A DNA stretch of 64,000 bases from Verrucomicrobiaceae bacterium (GTDB taxonomy: Bacteria; Verrucomicrobiota; Verrucomicrobiia; Chthoniobacterales; JAATET01): assembly GCA_027488755.1 (NCBI GenBank), contig JAIYAZ010000105.1:1-64000 (forward strand). The letters run 5' to 3'. This document shows, piece by piece, positions 40,968-49,789 of the stretch. The notes beneath the pieces are model-generated. The model ran no database searches, was not told where the DNA came from, and saw only the letters and a program-made list of their open reading frames with translations. Each line of letters opens with the position of its first letter. The first letter of the stretch is position 1. The position numbers and the translations under genes are program-made.

Positions 40968-41495
40968 CTAGCGTTTCTGGTGCTGGGCGAGGTAGGTGTC
41001 CCAATCGTGCACGGAGCCGTCGGGCAGGATGAGGAGGGGTCCGTGGCCGAAGACGTTCGCGATCTGGACGAGCCAGGGCATGTTTGGCCAACGGAAGGCG
41101 GTGTTTGGCCGACCGTCGAACATGGTGGGCGAGTAATGGATGCGCGGCGAGATGCCGTTTTGCTGGATCTTGCCGAGGCGGAGAATGGCCGGGCATTGCC
41201 AGGTGACCGGCTTGATGTCGTAGGGCTTGAGGGCGTCGAGCCACCAATCCTCGTATTGCTTCTGCTGCGCCGCGGAGAACATGGGCTGCTGGGGCCACTG
41301 CTGGTTGTGGTCGTCCATGTATTGGTCCAGCGCGAGGTGCAGGGCGCGCAGGTTGGAGGTGGACTTCGCGCGGTCGCCGACGCCGGGCAGGCGTCCGACC
41401 ACGCCGGCGAAGAGCACGATGAGGACGGCGAGGATGCCGATGACGGCGATCAGCTCGATAAGAGTGAACCCCGCACGGGGGCGTGCGGGGTTCAT
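40968..41495 (-). CDS. Prepilin-type (pseudopilin) protein
   Basis: The 175-residue protein has a type III signal peptide: a short basic leader ending in Gly, then FTLIELIAVIGILAVLIVLF, with the Glu at position +5 after the cleavage site. The globular part is soluble and contains WWLDALKPYD and a late GSVHDWDTYLAQH. Such proteins are processed by PilD and are abundant in verrucomicrobia and planctomycetes. A perfect 11-bp stem occupies codons 2-10, directly after the start codon. Confidence 0.88.
   Translation of the reverse strand: MNPARPRAGFTLIELIAVIGILAVLIVLFAGVVGRLPGVGDRAKSTSNLRALHLALDQYMDDHNQQWPQQPMFSAAQQKQYEDWWLDALKPYDIKPVTWQCPAILRLGKIQQNGISPRIHYSPTMFDGRPNTAFRWPNMPWLVQIANVFGHGPLLILPDGSVHDWDTYLAQHQKR
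41467..41492 (-). promoter_or_regulatory. Perfect hairpin directly after the prepilin start codon
   Basis: In the mRNA, AACCCCGCACG pairs perfectly with CGTGCGGGGTT around a CCCC loop, starting at the first base after AUG. It would mask the start of the gene from the ribosome unless opened. The same bases code for the leader NPARPRAGF. Confidence 0.6.
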
Positions 41496-41547
41496 AAAGG
41501 GACAGGGACTGGCGATCCGCCGCATGGGCTGGGTCGCGGTGGCGGAT

Positions 41548-42222
41548 TTACTGATTGGAATTGGCGCTCGTGTCGTTCCTGAGTCCCCCACCGGAACCTT
41601 GGGCGAAGACGCTGGTGCGCACTCCCTCGAAGGTGAAATCCGCGGAAGCAATCGTGCTGGCTGGGATGGTGATCGGGACGTTGGTAACCACGATCGGCGG
41701 TGCCAACGTGACTTCGGCGGTGTTTTCAGCGATCGCCACGATGTTGATGTCCTCGGCCTTGGCCGGTCCGATGTTGCCCGTGCCGCTGAAGGCGGACATG
41801 CGGTCTTCGAGGTCCATTTGACCTTCGAACTGACCGTTGGCGCGATTTCCGCGAATGACAAACACCGCCGGAAGCTCAACCCCGCCCGTCGCGTTGGTGG
41901 GGATGGTGAAGTCCTGGCCGCCGAGCACGCCGGCGAGCTGCTTGCCCGTGATGGATGCGGTCACGCCGCCGGTGGCGACGTCACCCTCGACATAAAAGCT
42001 GTAGGAGTTGGCGGATGGGATGGAGCTTTGGACGCCGTTTTCATAGGCGAAGCGAATCACGCCGGTAAGGTTGGTGCCGCGGGCGGTGGCCTGGTAGGAG
42101 CCGTCGATGCCGCTCTGGAGCGGGGAGAGATCCGTGAAGGGCGGCGGGCCACCAAAGGAACCGGCCTGCGTGGCGCCGGCGGCGGCGAGGAGGGCGAAAG
42201 TGCAGAGAACGGGGAGTTTCAT
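41548..42222 (-). CDS. Exported beta-rich protein of unknown function
   Basis: A 224-residue protein with a signal peptide (1-20) and a body rich in Gly, Thr, Asn and Val, as in secreted beta-sheet proteins. Phrases such as SYSFYVEGDVATGGVTASITG and a late VTNVPITIPASTIASADF suggest repeated strands. The ATG at 42222 gives a proper signal peptide; 42246 is the alternative. It is 52 bp upstream of the prepilin gene. No family recognised; codon use looks less biased than in its neighbours. Confidence 0.68.
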   Translation of the reverse strand: MKLPVLCTFALLAAAGATQAGSFGGPPPFTDLSPLQSGIDGSYQATARGTNLTGVIRFAYENGVQSSIPSANSYSFYVEGDVATGGVTASITGKQLAGVLGGQDFTIPTNATGGVELPAVFVIRGNRANGQFEGQMDLEDRMSAFSGTGNIGPAKAEDINIVAIAENTAEVTLAPPIVVTNVPITIPASTIASADFTFEGVRTSVFAQGSGGGLRNDTSANSNQ

Positions 42223-42261
42223 AACGGGCGTGTTTGGGAATTTCATTTTGGCGTGAGTGGG

Positions 42262-43245
42262 TCAAGCATTTCTGCCGGTTAATTTTGGGCCGGGGACCGG
42301 CAGGGTGCTGACGAGCAGGGAGGCCGGGCCGCCGACCGGGCGCAGCAATTCCCCGGCGGCCGGGGCGGGCACCAGAAAGATCGACCCGCGATCGAAGGTG
42401 GCCGAGCCGAAGCCGACGGTGCCCTGGACGACGGTGAGAATGGCAAAGAGCGGGCCGTCGAGGGCGGGGGCGGGCGTCGGGAGGGAGCGTTGTTCGACGA
42501 CGAAATGCTCGCAGGCGGCGAGCACGGCGTCGGGTTGGGCGGGGGTCACGCCGGGCTCGTAATCCGCGAAGTCGGTCGAAGCGAGGGACTCCGGGATGTG
42601 GAGGGCGCGCGGGTGGCCGTCGAGGCCGGTGCGGTTCCAGTCGAACACGCGGTAGGTCGTGTCGCTGTTTTGCTGGACCTCGACGATGAGGCAGCCTTCG
42701 GCGATGGCGTGGACCCGCCCGCTGGGGATGAAAATGCTTTCGCCGGTGTGGACGGCCGGGTGGTGCAGGGTGCTCTCGACTTCACCCTGCCGCATGGCCT
42801 CCTCAAAGCGTTCGCGGGTGATGCCGCGCTTGAGTCCCGCGTAAATGCTGGCCCCCGGCTGGCAGTCGAGGAAATACCACATCTCGGTCTTGGGTTCGCC
42901 GCCGAGGGCGGGCGCGATGCGCGCGGGCGGATGCACCTGCACGGAGAGGCGCTCGCGGGCGTCGAGAATTTTGACCAGGAGCGGGAAGCGCGGCGCGGGG
43001 TGGGCGGCGTAGGCGGCGCCGAAGATTTCGGTGCGGTGCTGCGTCCACAGCGTGTGCAGGGTCGTGCCGGCCAGCGGGCCGCCGTGGACGACGCTTTGCG
43101 CGTCATCGCGGTCGACGATTTCCCAGGATTCGCCGACGGGCACGCCGGGCGGCAGGCTTTTGCCCAGCACGGATTCCAGGCGGCGGCCACCCCAGACGCG
43201 TTCCATCGGCAGGGGCTCAAAAACGAGGGGCTCGGCAACGGACAT
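42262..43245 (-). CDS. manA: Mannose-6-phosphate isomerase, class I
   Basis: The 327-residue cupin enzyme converts fructose 6-phosphate and mannose 6-phosphate. The zinc-binding elements are visible: LSVQVHPPARIA, KTEMWYFLDC, and FIPSGRVHAIAEGCLIVEVQ, together with the FDWNRTGLDG loop. Length agrees with the shorter bacterial type (about 320). It leads to mannose-containing glycans, in keeping with nearby glycosyltransferases. It is divergent from the thioesterase gene. Confidence 0.9.
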   Translation of the reverse strand: MSVAEPLVFEPLPMERVWGGRRLESVLGKSLPPGVPVGESWEIVDRDDAQSVVHGGPLAGTTLHTLWTQHRTEIFGAAYAAHPAPRFPLLVKILDARERLSVQVHPPARIAPALGGEPKTEMWYFLDCQPGASIYAGLKRGITRERFEEAMRQGEVESTLHHPAVHTGESIFIPSGRVHAIAEGCLIVEVQQNSDTTYRVFDWNRTGLDGHPRALHIPESLASTDFADYEPGVTPAQPDAVLAACEHFVVEQRSLPTPAPALDGPLFAILTVVQGTVGFGSATFDRGSIFLVPAPAAGELLRPVGGPASLLVSTLPVPGPKLTGRNA

Positions 43246-43345
43246 ACGGGAGGCATTTATCACGCAGGGACGCCGTCGGGCGGAAGGGAAAGTTCGAAAT
43301 TCTTTTTCCCTGCGCGTCCGGGCTCCGGCGTGCTTCACTGCGCCG

Positions 43346-43756
43346 ATGGCCAGCACGGAGATCAGCACGGAAATTCCGGTGATGTATTTCGACACCGACG
43401 CCGCCGGCGTGGTGAACAACATTGTTTATCTGCGTTTCATCGAAACGGCGCGCACCCTGCTTGCCATGCAGATGGGCATGAGCTTCGAGGAAATCGCGCG
43501 CACCAACATCCACGCCGTCGTCACGCGCACGGAGATCGACTACAAGCGCCCCGCGCTGCTCGGGGACGTGATTCGCGTGGACGGGCGGATTGCGGAGTGC
43601 TCGACCGCGCGGTTCTGGTGTGAGTTTGAGGTCGTGCGCCCGCGCGACGGGGCGCTGCTCGTGAAGTGCCGCCAGTCCCTCGCCCTCGTCAAAATGCCGG
43701 AGGGCCGCCCCGTGCGGCTCCCCGCGGGCTTTCCGGAGAATTTCTCCCTCGCGTAG
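43346..43756 (+). CDS. Acyl-CoA thioesterase, 4HBT/YbgC family
   Basis: The 136-residue hot-dog-fold protein has the catalytic region VMYFDTDAAGVVNNIVYLRF, where the Asp of FDTDAAG is the family's active-site residue, and the helix ETARTLLAMQMG. YbgC-type enzymes hydrolyse short or aromatic acyl-CoA or acyl-ACP. Its TAG overlaps the GTG of the glycosyltransferase gene by one base, so the two are co-transcribed. Confidence 0.88.
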   Translation: MASTEISTEIPVMYFDTDAAGVVNNIVYLRFIETARTLLAMQMGMSFEEIARTNIHAVVTRTEIDYKRPALLGDVIRVDGRIAECSTARFWCEFEVVRPRDGALLVKCRQSLALVKMPEGRPVRLPAGFPENFSLA

Positions 43757-45513
43757 TGGCGGCATCCGTGACGATCGGCCCCCGGGCCCCGGCCGCCCCC
43801 CCGCCCGGGCCCTCCGCTCCGGCCGCGGGCGGACTCACCACGCGGCGGGCGGTCCTCATTTTGCTGGGGCTTGCCGCGCTGCTGCTGATCCTGCCGGCCG
43901 GCGTCGGCGCGCTCTACAATGAAACCGACGGCCAGTATGCCGGCGCCGCCCGCCGGATGGTGCAGGGCGGCAGCTGGCTGATCCCGGAGAACAACGGCGT
44001 GCCGCGCCTCGTGAAGCCGCCGCTGCTGTATTGGATGATGGCGGGTTCGTTCCGCGTCTTCGGCGTGAATGAATTTGCCGCCCGGCTGCCCGGCGCGCTC
44101 GGGCTCACGGCGGCGGCGCTGCTCGTGTTTGCGCTGGCGGCGCGCTTTGGCGGGCCGCGGCGGGGCCTGCTGGCGGGGGTGGTTTTTTTGACCAGCCTCG
44201 GCGTGGCGACGCTGGGCCGGATCGTGATGCCGGAGCCGGTGTTCGTGGCTTTTATCGTGGGCGCGATTTACGCCGGGCTGCTGGCGATGGAGGCGCCCGA
44301 CCGCCGGGCGGCGAGGGGCTGGGCGATCTTGTTCTGGGTGGCGTGCGGGCTGGCTTGCCTCACGAAAGGCCCCCATGGCCTGGCCTACCCGCTGGCCATC
44401 CTGCTGCTGAGCGGAGCCGGCGTGCCCGCGTGGCGGCCGGGGCTGGTGCGCCTCGCGAGCGTGGGGGGCGTGCTGGCGTTTCTGGCGATCAATCTTCCGT
44501 GGTATTTCTACGTGGAGTCGCGCTTTCCCGGCTGGTTAAGCAACCTCGTGCAGGCCGAGCACGGCGGGCATTTGCTGGGCAACGGCGCGCCGGCCACCCG
44601 CCACGGTGACGTGCCGCGCGGGCAATTCCTCGCGCTGCATCTGGCCTGGTTGTTCCCGTGGTCCATCGTGGGGCTGCTCGCCCTGCGCCGCGGTCTGCAC
44701 GTGGGCCGGCCGCTGGCCGTGCTGCTCGGGGTTTGGATCGCCGTGGTCGTGCTCCCGCTGCTGCTGCTGGGCGAACGGCAGGACTACTACGCGATGGCCG
44801 CGTGGCCCGCGGTCGCGGTGCTCGTGGCGGTCGTGCTCGACGGGGCCCGGCTGCGTGCGCCGGTGGCCGTGCTGGGGACGCTTTGCGCCGTGGGCGCGCT
44901 CGCCTGCGCCGGCTTTCTCGGGGCTCCGCCCGAGGCAACGGGTTCGGCCGCGCTGGCCGCCCGCGACACGGCGTGGACGACCGTGACCGGCTTCGGCCCC
45001 GAGGTCTGGCTCGGCGTGGCGCGCCTCGGGCTGGGGGTGTTCCTGGCCGGGCTGGCGGTGGCGGTGGTCGGCTGGATCCGTCCGCGCCGGGCGGTGGCGG
45101 CGTGCGCGGCGGTGGCGGCGGTTTTTTCCCTCGGCGCGATTCTGGGCTACGCGCTCGTGGCACCCTATTTCTCTCTCGCGCCCGCGGCGGCGGCGCTCAA
45201 ACGGCTGCCGCCCGGCGCTCCGATCGGCTTTGAGGGCGGGATCGATACAGCCAGCAGCCTGCTGGTTTACGCCGACCAGCCGGTGCTGCTCATCGGCGGG
45301 AATCCGGCGGAGGATTTCGTGACGCGCACGACGGGCATCGGGCGGGAGCGCCTGATCACGCCGGAGAAATTCGCCGTCCTCTGGCGCTCCGGCGTGCCGA
45401 TGGGTTTTGTCGTTGAGCGCTCGGAGCGGGAACGCTGGGAGGCGCTGCTCGGCGCGCTGCCCGAGCCGGACGTCGTCTGCGGCACCCAGCTCGTCTACGT
45501 GCGCGCGCCATGA
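43756..45513 (+). CDS. Glycosyltransferase family 39 (ArnT-like) membrane protein
   Basis: The 585-residue protein has about 12 membrane helices and the GT39/ArnT opening: YNETDGQYAGAARRM with the acidic pair and the periplasmic loop VPRLVKPPLLYWMMA. Such enzymes move a sugar from a polyprenyl-phosphate donor to lipid A or another acceptor on the outer face of the inner membrane. The final 100 residues form a periplasmic domain. GTG 43756 overlaps the thioesterase stop; a second GTG at 43768 is possible. Substrate unknown. Confidence 0.85.
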   Translation: MAASVTIGPRAPAAPPPGPSAPAAGGLTTRRAVLILLGLAALLLILPAGVGALYNETDGQYAGAARRMVQGGSWLIPENNGVPRLVKPPLLYWMMAGSFRVFGVNEFAARLPGALGLTAAALLVFALAARFGGPRRGLLAGVVFLTSLGVATLGRIVMPEPVFVAFIVGAIYAGLLAMEAPDRRAARGWAILFWVACGLACLTKGPHGLAYPLAILLLSGAGVPAWRPGLVRLASVGGVLAFLAINLPWYFYVESRFPGWLSNLVQAEHGGHLLGNGAPATRHGDVPRGQFLALHLAWLFPWSIVGLLALRRGLHVGRPLAVLLGVWIAVVVLPLLLLGERQDYYAMAAWPAVAVLVAVVLDGARLRAPVAVLGTLCAVGALACAGFLGAPPEATGSAALAARDTAWTTVTGFGPEVWLGVARLGLGVFLAGLAVAVVGWIRPRRAVAACAAVAAVFSLGAILGYALVAPYFSLAPAAAALKRLPPGAPIGFEGGIDTASSLLVYADQPVLLIGGNPAEDFVTRTTGIGRERLITPEKFAVLWRSGVPMGFVVERSERERWEALLGALPEPDVVCGTQLVYVRAP

Positions 45514-45565
45514 CAGGACTTTTCTTTGCCGCCCCGCGGGGGCTCATGCTTAACTACCCGGCTCC

Positions 45566-46486
45566 ATGGAAAATGTGATCATCGTCGGCACCGGCTGCGC
45601 GGGCCTTACCGCCGCCATTTACACCGGGCGCGCCAATCTTTCCCCCCTCGTGCTCGAAGGCCGCCAGCCCGGCGGTCAGCTCACCACCACGACTGCGGTC
45701 GAAAATTTCCCCGGCTTCCCCGACGGGGTCGACGGCCCCGATCTCATCATGCGCATGCACGCGCAGGCCGAAAAATTCGGCGCCCGGTTCCGCTACGGCA
45801 CGGTCGAGGAGTTCGAGCACGTCGACGGAGTGAACCGCCTGAAGGTCGACGGCGACTGGATCGAAGCCAAGGCGGTGATCGTGGCAAGCGGCGCCTCGCC
45901 GCGTTATCTCGACCTCGACCGCGAAAAAGAGCTCATCGGCCACGGACTCACCTCCTGCGCGACCTGCGACGGGGCATTCTACCGCAATGTGCCCGTCTGT
46001 GTCGTGGGCGGCGGCGACTCCGCGGCGGAGGAGGCCACCTTCCTCACCCGCTTTGCCAGCAAGGTGTATCTCATCCACCGCCGCGGCGAACTGCGCGCCT
46101 CGAAAATCATGGCCGACCGCGCGCTGGCCAACCCGAAAATCGAGCCGGTCTGGAACTCCGTCATTACGAAATACCTCACCGACGACGAAGGCGAAGTCCG
46201 CGGCGTGGCCTTGAAAAACCTCGAAACCGGCGCCGAGTCCGAGCTCGCCCTTAAATGCGTCTTCGTCGCCATCGGACACGAGCCGAACACCCAGCCCTTC
46301 CGCGGCAAAATCGACACCGACGAGGGCGGCTACCTCGTCCAGACCAGCGGCACCCACACGAACGTCCCCGGCGTCTTCGCCGCCGGCGACGTCGCCGACC
46401 ACGTTTACCGCCAGGCCATCACCGCCGCCGGGCAGGGCTGCGCCGCCGCGATCGACGCCGAGCGCTGGCTCGCCGCCCGCGAGTGA
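45566..46486 (+). CDS. trxB: Thioredoxin reductase
   Basis: The 306-residue flavoenzyme reduces thioredoxin with NADPH. It has the FAD motif [19 protein letters not shown], the redox-active CATC (in [11 protein letters not shown]), the NADPH motif [12 protein letters not shown] and the final [19 protein letters not shown]. Position 10 of the FAD loop is Cys, where Pro is usual in GxGPAG, a conservative oddity. It is a single gene with a repeat-rich gap behind it. Confidence 0.96.
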   Translation: MENVIIVGTGCAGLTAAIYTGRANLSPLVLEGRQPGGQLTTTTAVENFPGFPDGVDGPDLIMRMHAQAEKFGARFRYGTVEEFEHVDGVNRLKVDGDWIEAKAVIVASGASPRYLDLDREKELIGHGLTSCATCDGAFYRNVPVCVVGGGDSAAEEATFLTRFASKVYLIHRRGELRASKIMADRALANPKIEPVWNSVITKYLTDDEGEVRGVALKNLETGAESELALKCVFVAIGHEPNTQPFRGKIDTDEGGYLVQTSGTHTNVPGVFAAGDVADHVYRQAITAAGQGCAAAIDAERWLAARE

Positions 46487-46494
46487 GCATTTGT

Positions 46495-46549
46495 TCCCGC
46501 GAAGGCGCAAAAAATTCCCTTCCTTCGCGTCTTCGCACCTTCGCGGGAG
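46495..46549. repeat. Inverted repeat of the GAAGGCGC type
   Basis: CCCGCGAAGG (about 46496-46505) and CCTTCGCGGG (about 46538-46547) are perfect inverted copies with an internal CTTCGCGTCTTCG block. The right arm ends in the GGGAG that serves as ribosome-binding site for the next gene. Similar GAAGG/CTTCG blocks are scattered repeats in many genomes. Confidence 0.6.
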
Positions 46550-46557
46550 TTTTTCCT

Positions 46558-47730
46558 TTGAAATTCTGCGACCTCACCCAGTTCTACTCGCCCGTGAGTG
46601 GCGGCGTGCGCCGCTACCTCGAGCAAAAGGTCGCCTACCTCCGCGCTCGCTGCCCCGGCGACGAACACATCCTCATCGTCCCCGGCGAGCGCACCGAATG
46701 CCTCGGCGACGACCGCGCCCGCGTCTACACCATCGCGTCGCCCCTCGTCTCGCGCACCTCCCGCTACCGCGCGCTGCTGAAGCTCCACCTCGTCGAGGAA
46801 GTCCTCGAACGCGAAAAACCCCACCTCATCGAGTCCGGCGATCCCTACCAGGTCGCCTGGAAGGCCATCGCCTCCGGCCGCGCCCTCGGCATCCCCACCG
46901 TCGGCTTCTACCACTCACACTTCCCCGAGGCCACCATCCGCTCCGTCTCGAAATTCTTCGGCCGCACCGCCACCGACATCGCCCAGGAGGCCGCCCGCCG
47001 CTACATCCGCGCCCTCTACAATAAATTCGAGCGCACCCTCGTCCCCAGCCCCGCCCTCGCCGGCCTGCTCACCGACTGGGGCGTCGAAAACATCGCCCAC
47101 ACCGACCTCGGCGTGGACGTCGATCTTTTCACCCCCGCGGACCGCGACGACCCCGCCCTCCGCCCCGCGCTCGGCCTGCCGACCGACCGCACGCTTCTCC
47201 TCTACGTCGGCCGCCTCGCCCCCGAGAAAAACGTCAAAACCCTCTTCGCCGCCTTCGAACTCCTCCACGCCCGCGAGCCCGACCGCTTCCACCTCCTCGT
47301 CGTCGGCGATGGCACCCGCCGCAGCGAGCTCGAGCAGGCCCGCGCCGCCACCGGCCAGGTCACCTGGCTCCCCCGCTGCGGCGGCGGTCCCGAACTCGCC
47401 GCCTGCTACCGCGCCGCCGATCTCTTCGTCCACCCCGGCATCCTCGAAACCTTCGGCCTCGTCACCCTCGAAGCCCAGGCCAGCGGCCTGCCCGTGGTCG
47501 GCATTCGCGGCAGCTACATGGACCGCATCGTCTTCACCACCCAGGCGCATTGGGCCCCCGAAAACACCCCGGAAGCCCTCGCCGAAGCCATCGACGCCGC
47601 CACCCGCACCGACCTCCGCGCCGCCGGCCTCGCCGCCAGCCAGACCGTCCGCGAACGCTTCGCCTGGCCGCTCATCTTCGACCGCCTCTTTGCGATTTAC
47701 CGCACCGTGATCGCCGAATACAAACCGTAG
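46558..47730 (+). CDS. Glycosyltransferase family 4 (GT-B)
   Basis: The 390-residue protein starts at TTG 46558 (KFCDLTQFYSPVSGGVRRYL) with GGGAG 8 nt upstream. The N-terminal acceptor domain has the SGG loop; the C-terminal donor domain has LLYVGRLAPEKNVKTLFAAF, VVGDGTRRSELE and the EX7E-type motif HPGILETFGLVTLEAQASG. It is a retaining cytoplasmic transferase for a glycolipid or polysaccharide. The following GNAT gene is 38 bp away on the same strand. Confidence 0.9.
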   Translation: MKFCDLTQFYSPVSGGVRRYLEQKVAYLRARCPGDEHILIVPGERTECLGDDRARVYTIASPLVSRTSRYRALLKLHLVEEVLEREKPHLIESGDPYQVAWKAIASGRALGIPTVGFYHSHFPEATIRSVSKFFGRTATDIAQEAARRYIRALYNKFERTLVPSPALAGLLTDWGVENIAHTDLGVDVDLFTPADRDDPALRPALGLPTDRTLLLYVGRLAPEKNVKTLFAAFELLHAREPDRFHLLVVGDGTRRSELEQARAATGQVTWLPRCGGGPELAACYRAADLFVHPGILETFGLVTLEAQASGLPVVGIRGSYMDRIVFTTQAHWAPENTPEALAEAIDAATRTDLRAAGLAASQTVRERFAWPLIFDRLFAIYRTVIAEYKP

Positions 47731-47768
47731 AACGGCGCCCGCCCGCGCCCGAGGCCTCCGCATCTATT

Positions 47769-48464
47769 ATGTCCGCCCCCTCCGGAATCTCCGTTCGTCC
47801 CCTCGCCCCCACCGACCGCGAGGCCGTGCGCCGGCTCTGCTGCGAAACCGGTTACCTCGGACAGCCCATCGACCCCGTTTTCGAGGACCGCGAACTCTTC
47901 GCCGACTACCTCACCTCCTACTACACCGACTGGGAGCCGGAATCCTCCTTCGTCCTCACGCACGAAGGCGTGGTCAAAGGCTACCTCCTCGGGTCCCGCC
48001 GCCCGCTCCGGCAGCAATTCTACGACTTCTTCCTCAACTTCAGCCTCTTCGCCCGCGCCGCCCGCCGCTACTGGGGCTACTCCCGCGCCACCCGCGACTT
48101 CATCGGCTGGATCCTCCGCAACTCCTGGCGCGAAGTCCCCGCCGCCCCCCGCCGCACCGCTCACTTCCACATCAATCTCCTGCCCGAGGTCCAAAGCGTC
48201 GCCGGCACCCGCGAACTCGTCGGCAGCTACCTCGATTACCTCCGTGCCAACGGCGAAAAAGCCGTCTTCGGCCAGATGGTCACCTTCGAAAGCCGCCGCG
48301 GCTCCCGCCTCTTCGAACGCTACGGCTTTCAAGTCGTCGAAAAGCGCGAAATCACCAAATACCGCAAGGTCCATCCCGAGCCCGTTTATCTCACGACCAT
48401 CGTGAAACAACTCGACCCAAACGAGCCCGACTACATCTCCAAGCCCGGCGCGATGAGTCGCTGA
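47769..48464 (+). CDS. GNAT family acetyltransferase-like protein
   Basis: The 231-residue protein opens with ISVRPLAPTDREAVRRLCCETG and has FVLTHEGVVKGYLLGSRR, then a late SRRGSRLFERYGFQVVEKRE, the pattern of GNAT N-acyltransferases. The usual Q/RxxGxG/A loop is not evident, so activity or acyl donor is uncertain. It is codirectional with the glycosyltransferase gene and could modify a sugar or peptide in the same product. Confidence 0.72.
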   Translation: MSAPSGISVRPLAPTDREAVRRLCCETGYLGQPIDPVFEDRELFADYLTSYYTDWEPESSFVLTHEGVVKGYLLGSRRPLRQQFYDFFLNFSLFARAARRYWGYSRATRDFIGWILRNSWREVPAAPRRTAHFHINLLPEVQSVAGTRELVGSYLDYLRANGEKAVFGQMVTFESRRGSRLFERYGFQVVEKREITKYRKVHPEPVYLTTIVKQLDPNEPDYISKPGAMSR

Positions 48465-48504
48465 CCGGTAAAGATTTCGCCGGATTTTCGCTTCCAGGCT
48501 TCCT

Positions 48505-48534
48505 AAGAATCGTTCTCGCCTTGGAATGATTCTT
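48505..48534. promoter_or_regulatory. Palindromic operator candidate before fur-suf operon
   Basis: AAGAATC (48505-48511) and GATTCTT (48528-48534) are perfect inverted arms; the half-sites extend as AAGAATCGTTCT and AAGAATCATTCC, each nearly palindromic itself. The block lies 33-62 bp before the GTG of the Fur-family gene and is the most AT-rich part of the gap. Position and symmetry fit a binding site for the Fur-family protein. Confidence 0.55.
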
Positions 48535-48566
48535 GATCTTATTCCGAGCCGTGGCATCGTCTCCGT

Positions 48567-49022
48567 GTGAAGTCTGACCGACTCGACCATTACGAAGGAA
48601 CGATTCGCGGCGGCGTTTTGCGCGATACGCCGCAGCGCCGGCACGTTTACGATCTGCTGGTCGGCAAGCGCGACCACCCCACGGCCACGGAGGTCTTCAT
48701 GCGGGCGAAAAAATCCATGCCCAGCATCTCGCTGGCGACCGTTTACAACAGCCTCGAGGCCCTCGTCGCCTGCGGCCTCGTGAAGCAGGTCCACGTGGAC
48801 CGCGAGCCCACCCGCTTCTGCCCGAACCTCAAGGAACACGGCCACTTTGTCTGTGAACAGTGCGACCAGGTGTTCGATATCGATCTTGCTGCCGACCGCG
48901 GTTCCCAATGGAACCTGCCGCCCGGCTTCACTGTGAGTCACCACGAAGTTTCCCTGCGCGGCACCTGCGCCGCCTGCGCCGAAAAATCCAAAATCCAAAA
49001 TCCAAAATCCAAAATCGCGTGA
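48567..49022 (+). CDS. Fur-family metal-responsive repressor
   Basis: The 151-residue regulator has the Fur winged helix ([13 protein letters not shown], then [20 protein letters not shown]) and a C-terminal domain with [11 protein letters not shown] (sensor His and first zinc Cys pair, C96/C99) and CAAC (C134/C137), the structural zinc site. Whether it senses iron (Fur), peroxide (PerR) or another metal is open. Its stop overlaps the sufC start (GTGA), so it is the first gene of the suf operon and probably controls it. The last 13 residues are made of the AAAATCC repeat. Confidence 0.9.
   Translation: MKSDRLDHYEGTIRGGVLRDTPQRRHVYDLLVGKRDHPTATEVFMRAKKSMPSISLATVYNSLEALVACGLVKQVHVDREPTRFCPNLKEHGHFVCEQCDQVFDIDLAADRGSQWNLPPGFTVSHHEVSLRGTCAACAEKSKIQNPKSKIA
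48983..49016. repeat. (AAAATCC)n heptamer repeat at the end of the Fur-family gene
   Basis: Four full units plus AAAATC, read in frame as [11 protein letters not shown] just before the stop codon. The same heptamer lies inside the CerR-like gene and near the photolyase start. Confidence 0.85.
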
Positions 49023-49777
49023 GCCTCTCGATTCAAAACCTCACCGCCTCCATCGGCGACCAGCCCATCCTCAAGGGCCTCAACCTCGAAATCCCCAAGG
49101 GCGAAGTCCATGCCATCATGGGCAAAAACGGCTCCGGCAAAAGCACCCTCGCGAAGGTCATGGCCGGCCACCCCGACTACACCGTCACCGGCGGCGACGT
49201 CCTCCTCGACGGCGAGAGCCTTTTCACCCTCGAAGAGCCCGACCAGCGCGCCCGCGCCGGCCTTTTCCTCGCCTTCCAGTATCCGATGGAAATCCCCGGC
49301 GTCACCATCGCGAACTTCATCCGCGCCGCCGTCCAGGCCCGCCTCCCCGAGGGCGAGGAACTCGAGGCCACCGACTACTACGCGAACCTTTACGCGAAGA
49401 TGGACGCCCTCAAAATCGCCCGCACCTTCACCTCCCGCTCCGTCAACGAAGGCTTCTCCGGTGGCGAAAAGAAACGCTGCGAAATCCTCCAGATGGCCAT
49501 GCTCGAGCCGAAATACTGCGTCCTCGACGAGACCGACTCCGGCCTCGACATCGACGCCCTCAAGATCGTCTCCGAGGGCGTGAACGCCATGCGCTCCCCC
49601 GACCGCGGCTTCCTCGTCATCACCCACTACCAGCGCCTCCTCGACTACATCGTCCCCGACAAGGTCCACGTCATGGTCGACGGCCGCATCGTGATGACCG
49701 GCGACAAGGATCTCGCCCTCGAACTCGAAGCCAAGGGCTACGACTGGGTCACCGAAGACCAACTCGCCACCGCCTAA
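49019..49777 (+). CDS. sufC: Fe-S cluster assembly ATPase SufC
   Basis: The 252-residue ABC-type ATPase drives the SufBCD scaffold. Walker A is [10 protein letters not shown] (about 37-46), the Q-loop FQYP, the SufC-type signature [11 protein letters not shown] and Walker [12 protein letters not shown]. Start is GTG 49019, in 4-bp overlap with the Fur-family stop. The next gene, sufB, follows after 51 bp that contain a small hairpin. Confidence 0.96.
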   Translation: MSLSIQNLTASIGDQPILKGLNLEIPKGEVHAIMGKNGSGKSTLAKVMAGHPDYTVTGGDVLLDGESLFTLEEPDQRARAGLFLAFQYPMEIPGVTIANFIRAAVQARLPEGEELEATDYYANLYAKMDALKIARTFTSRSVNEGFSGGEKKRCEILQMAMLEPKYCVLDETDSGLDIDALKIVSEGVNAMRSPDRGFLVITHYQRLLDYIVPDKVHVMVDGRIVMTGDKDLALELEAKGYDWVTEDQLATA

Positions 49778-49789
49778 ACCCTCACCCTT

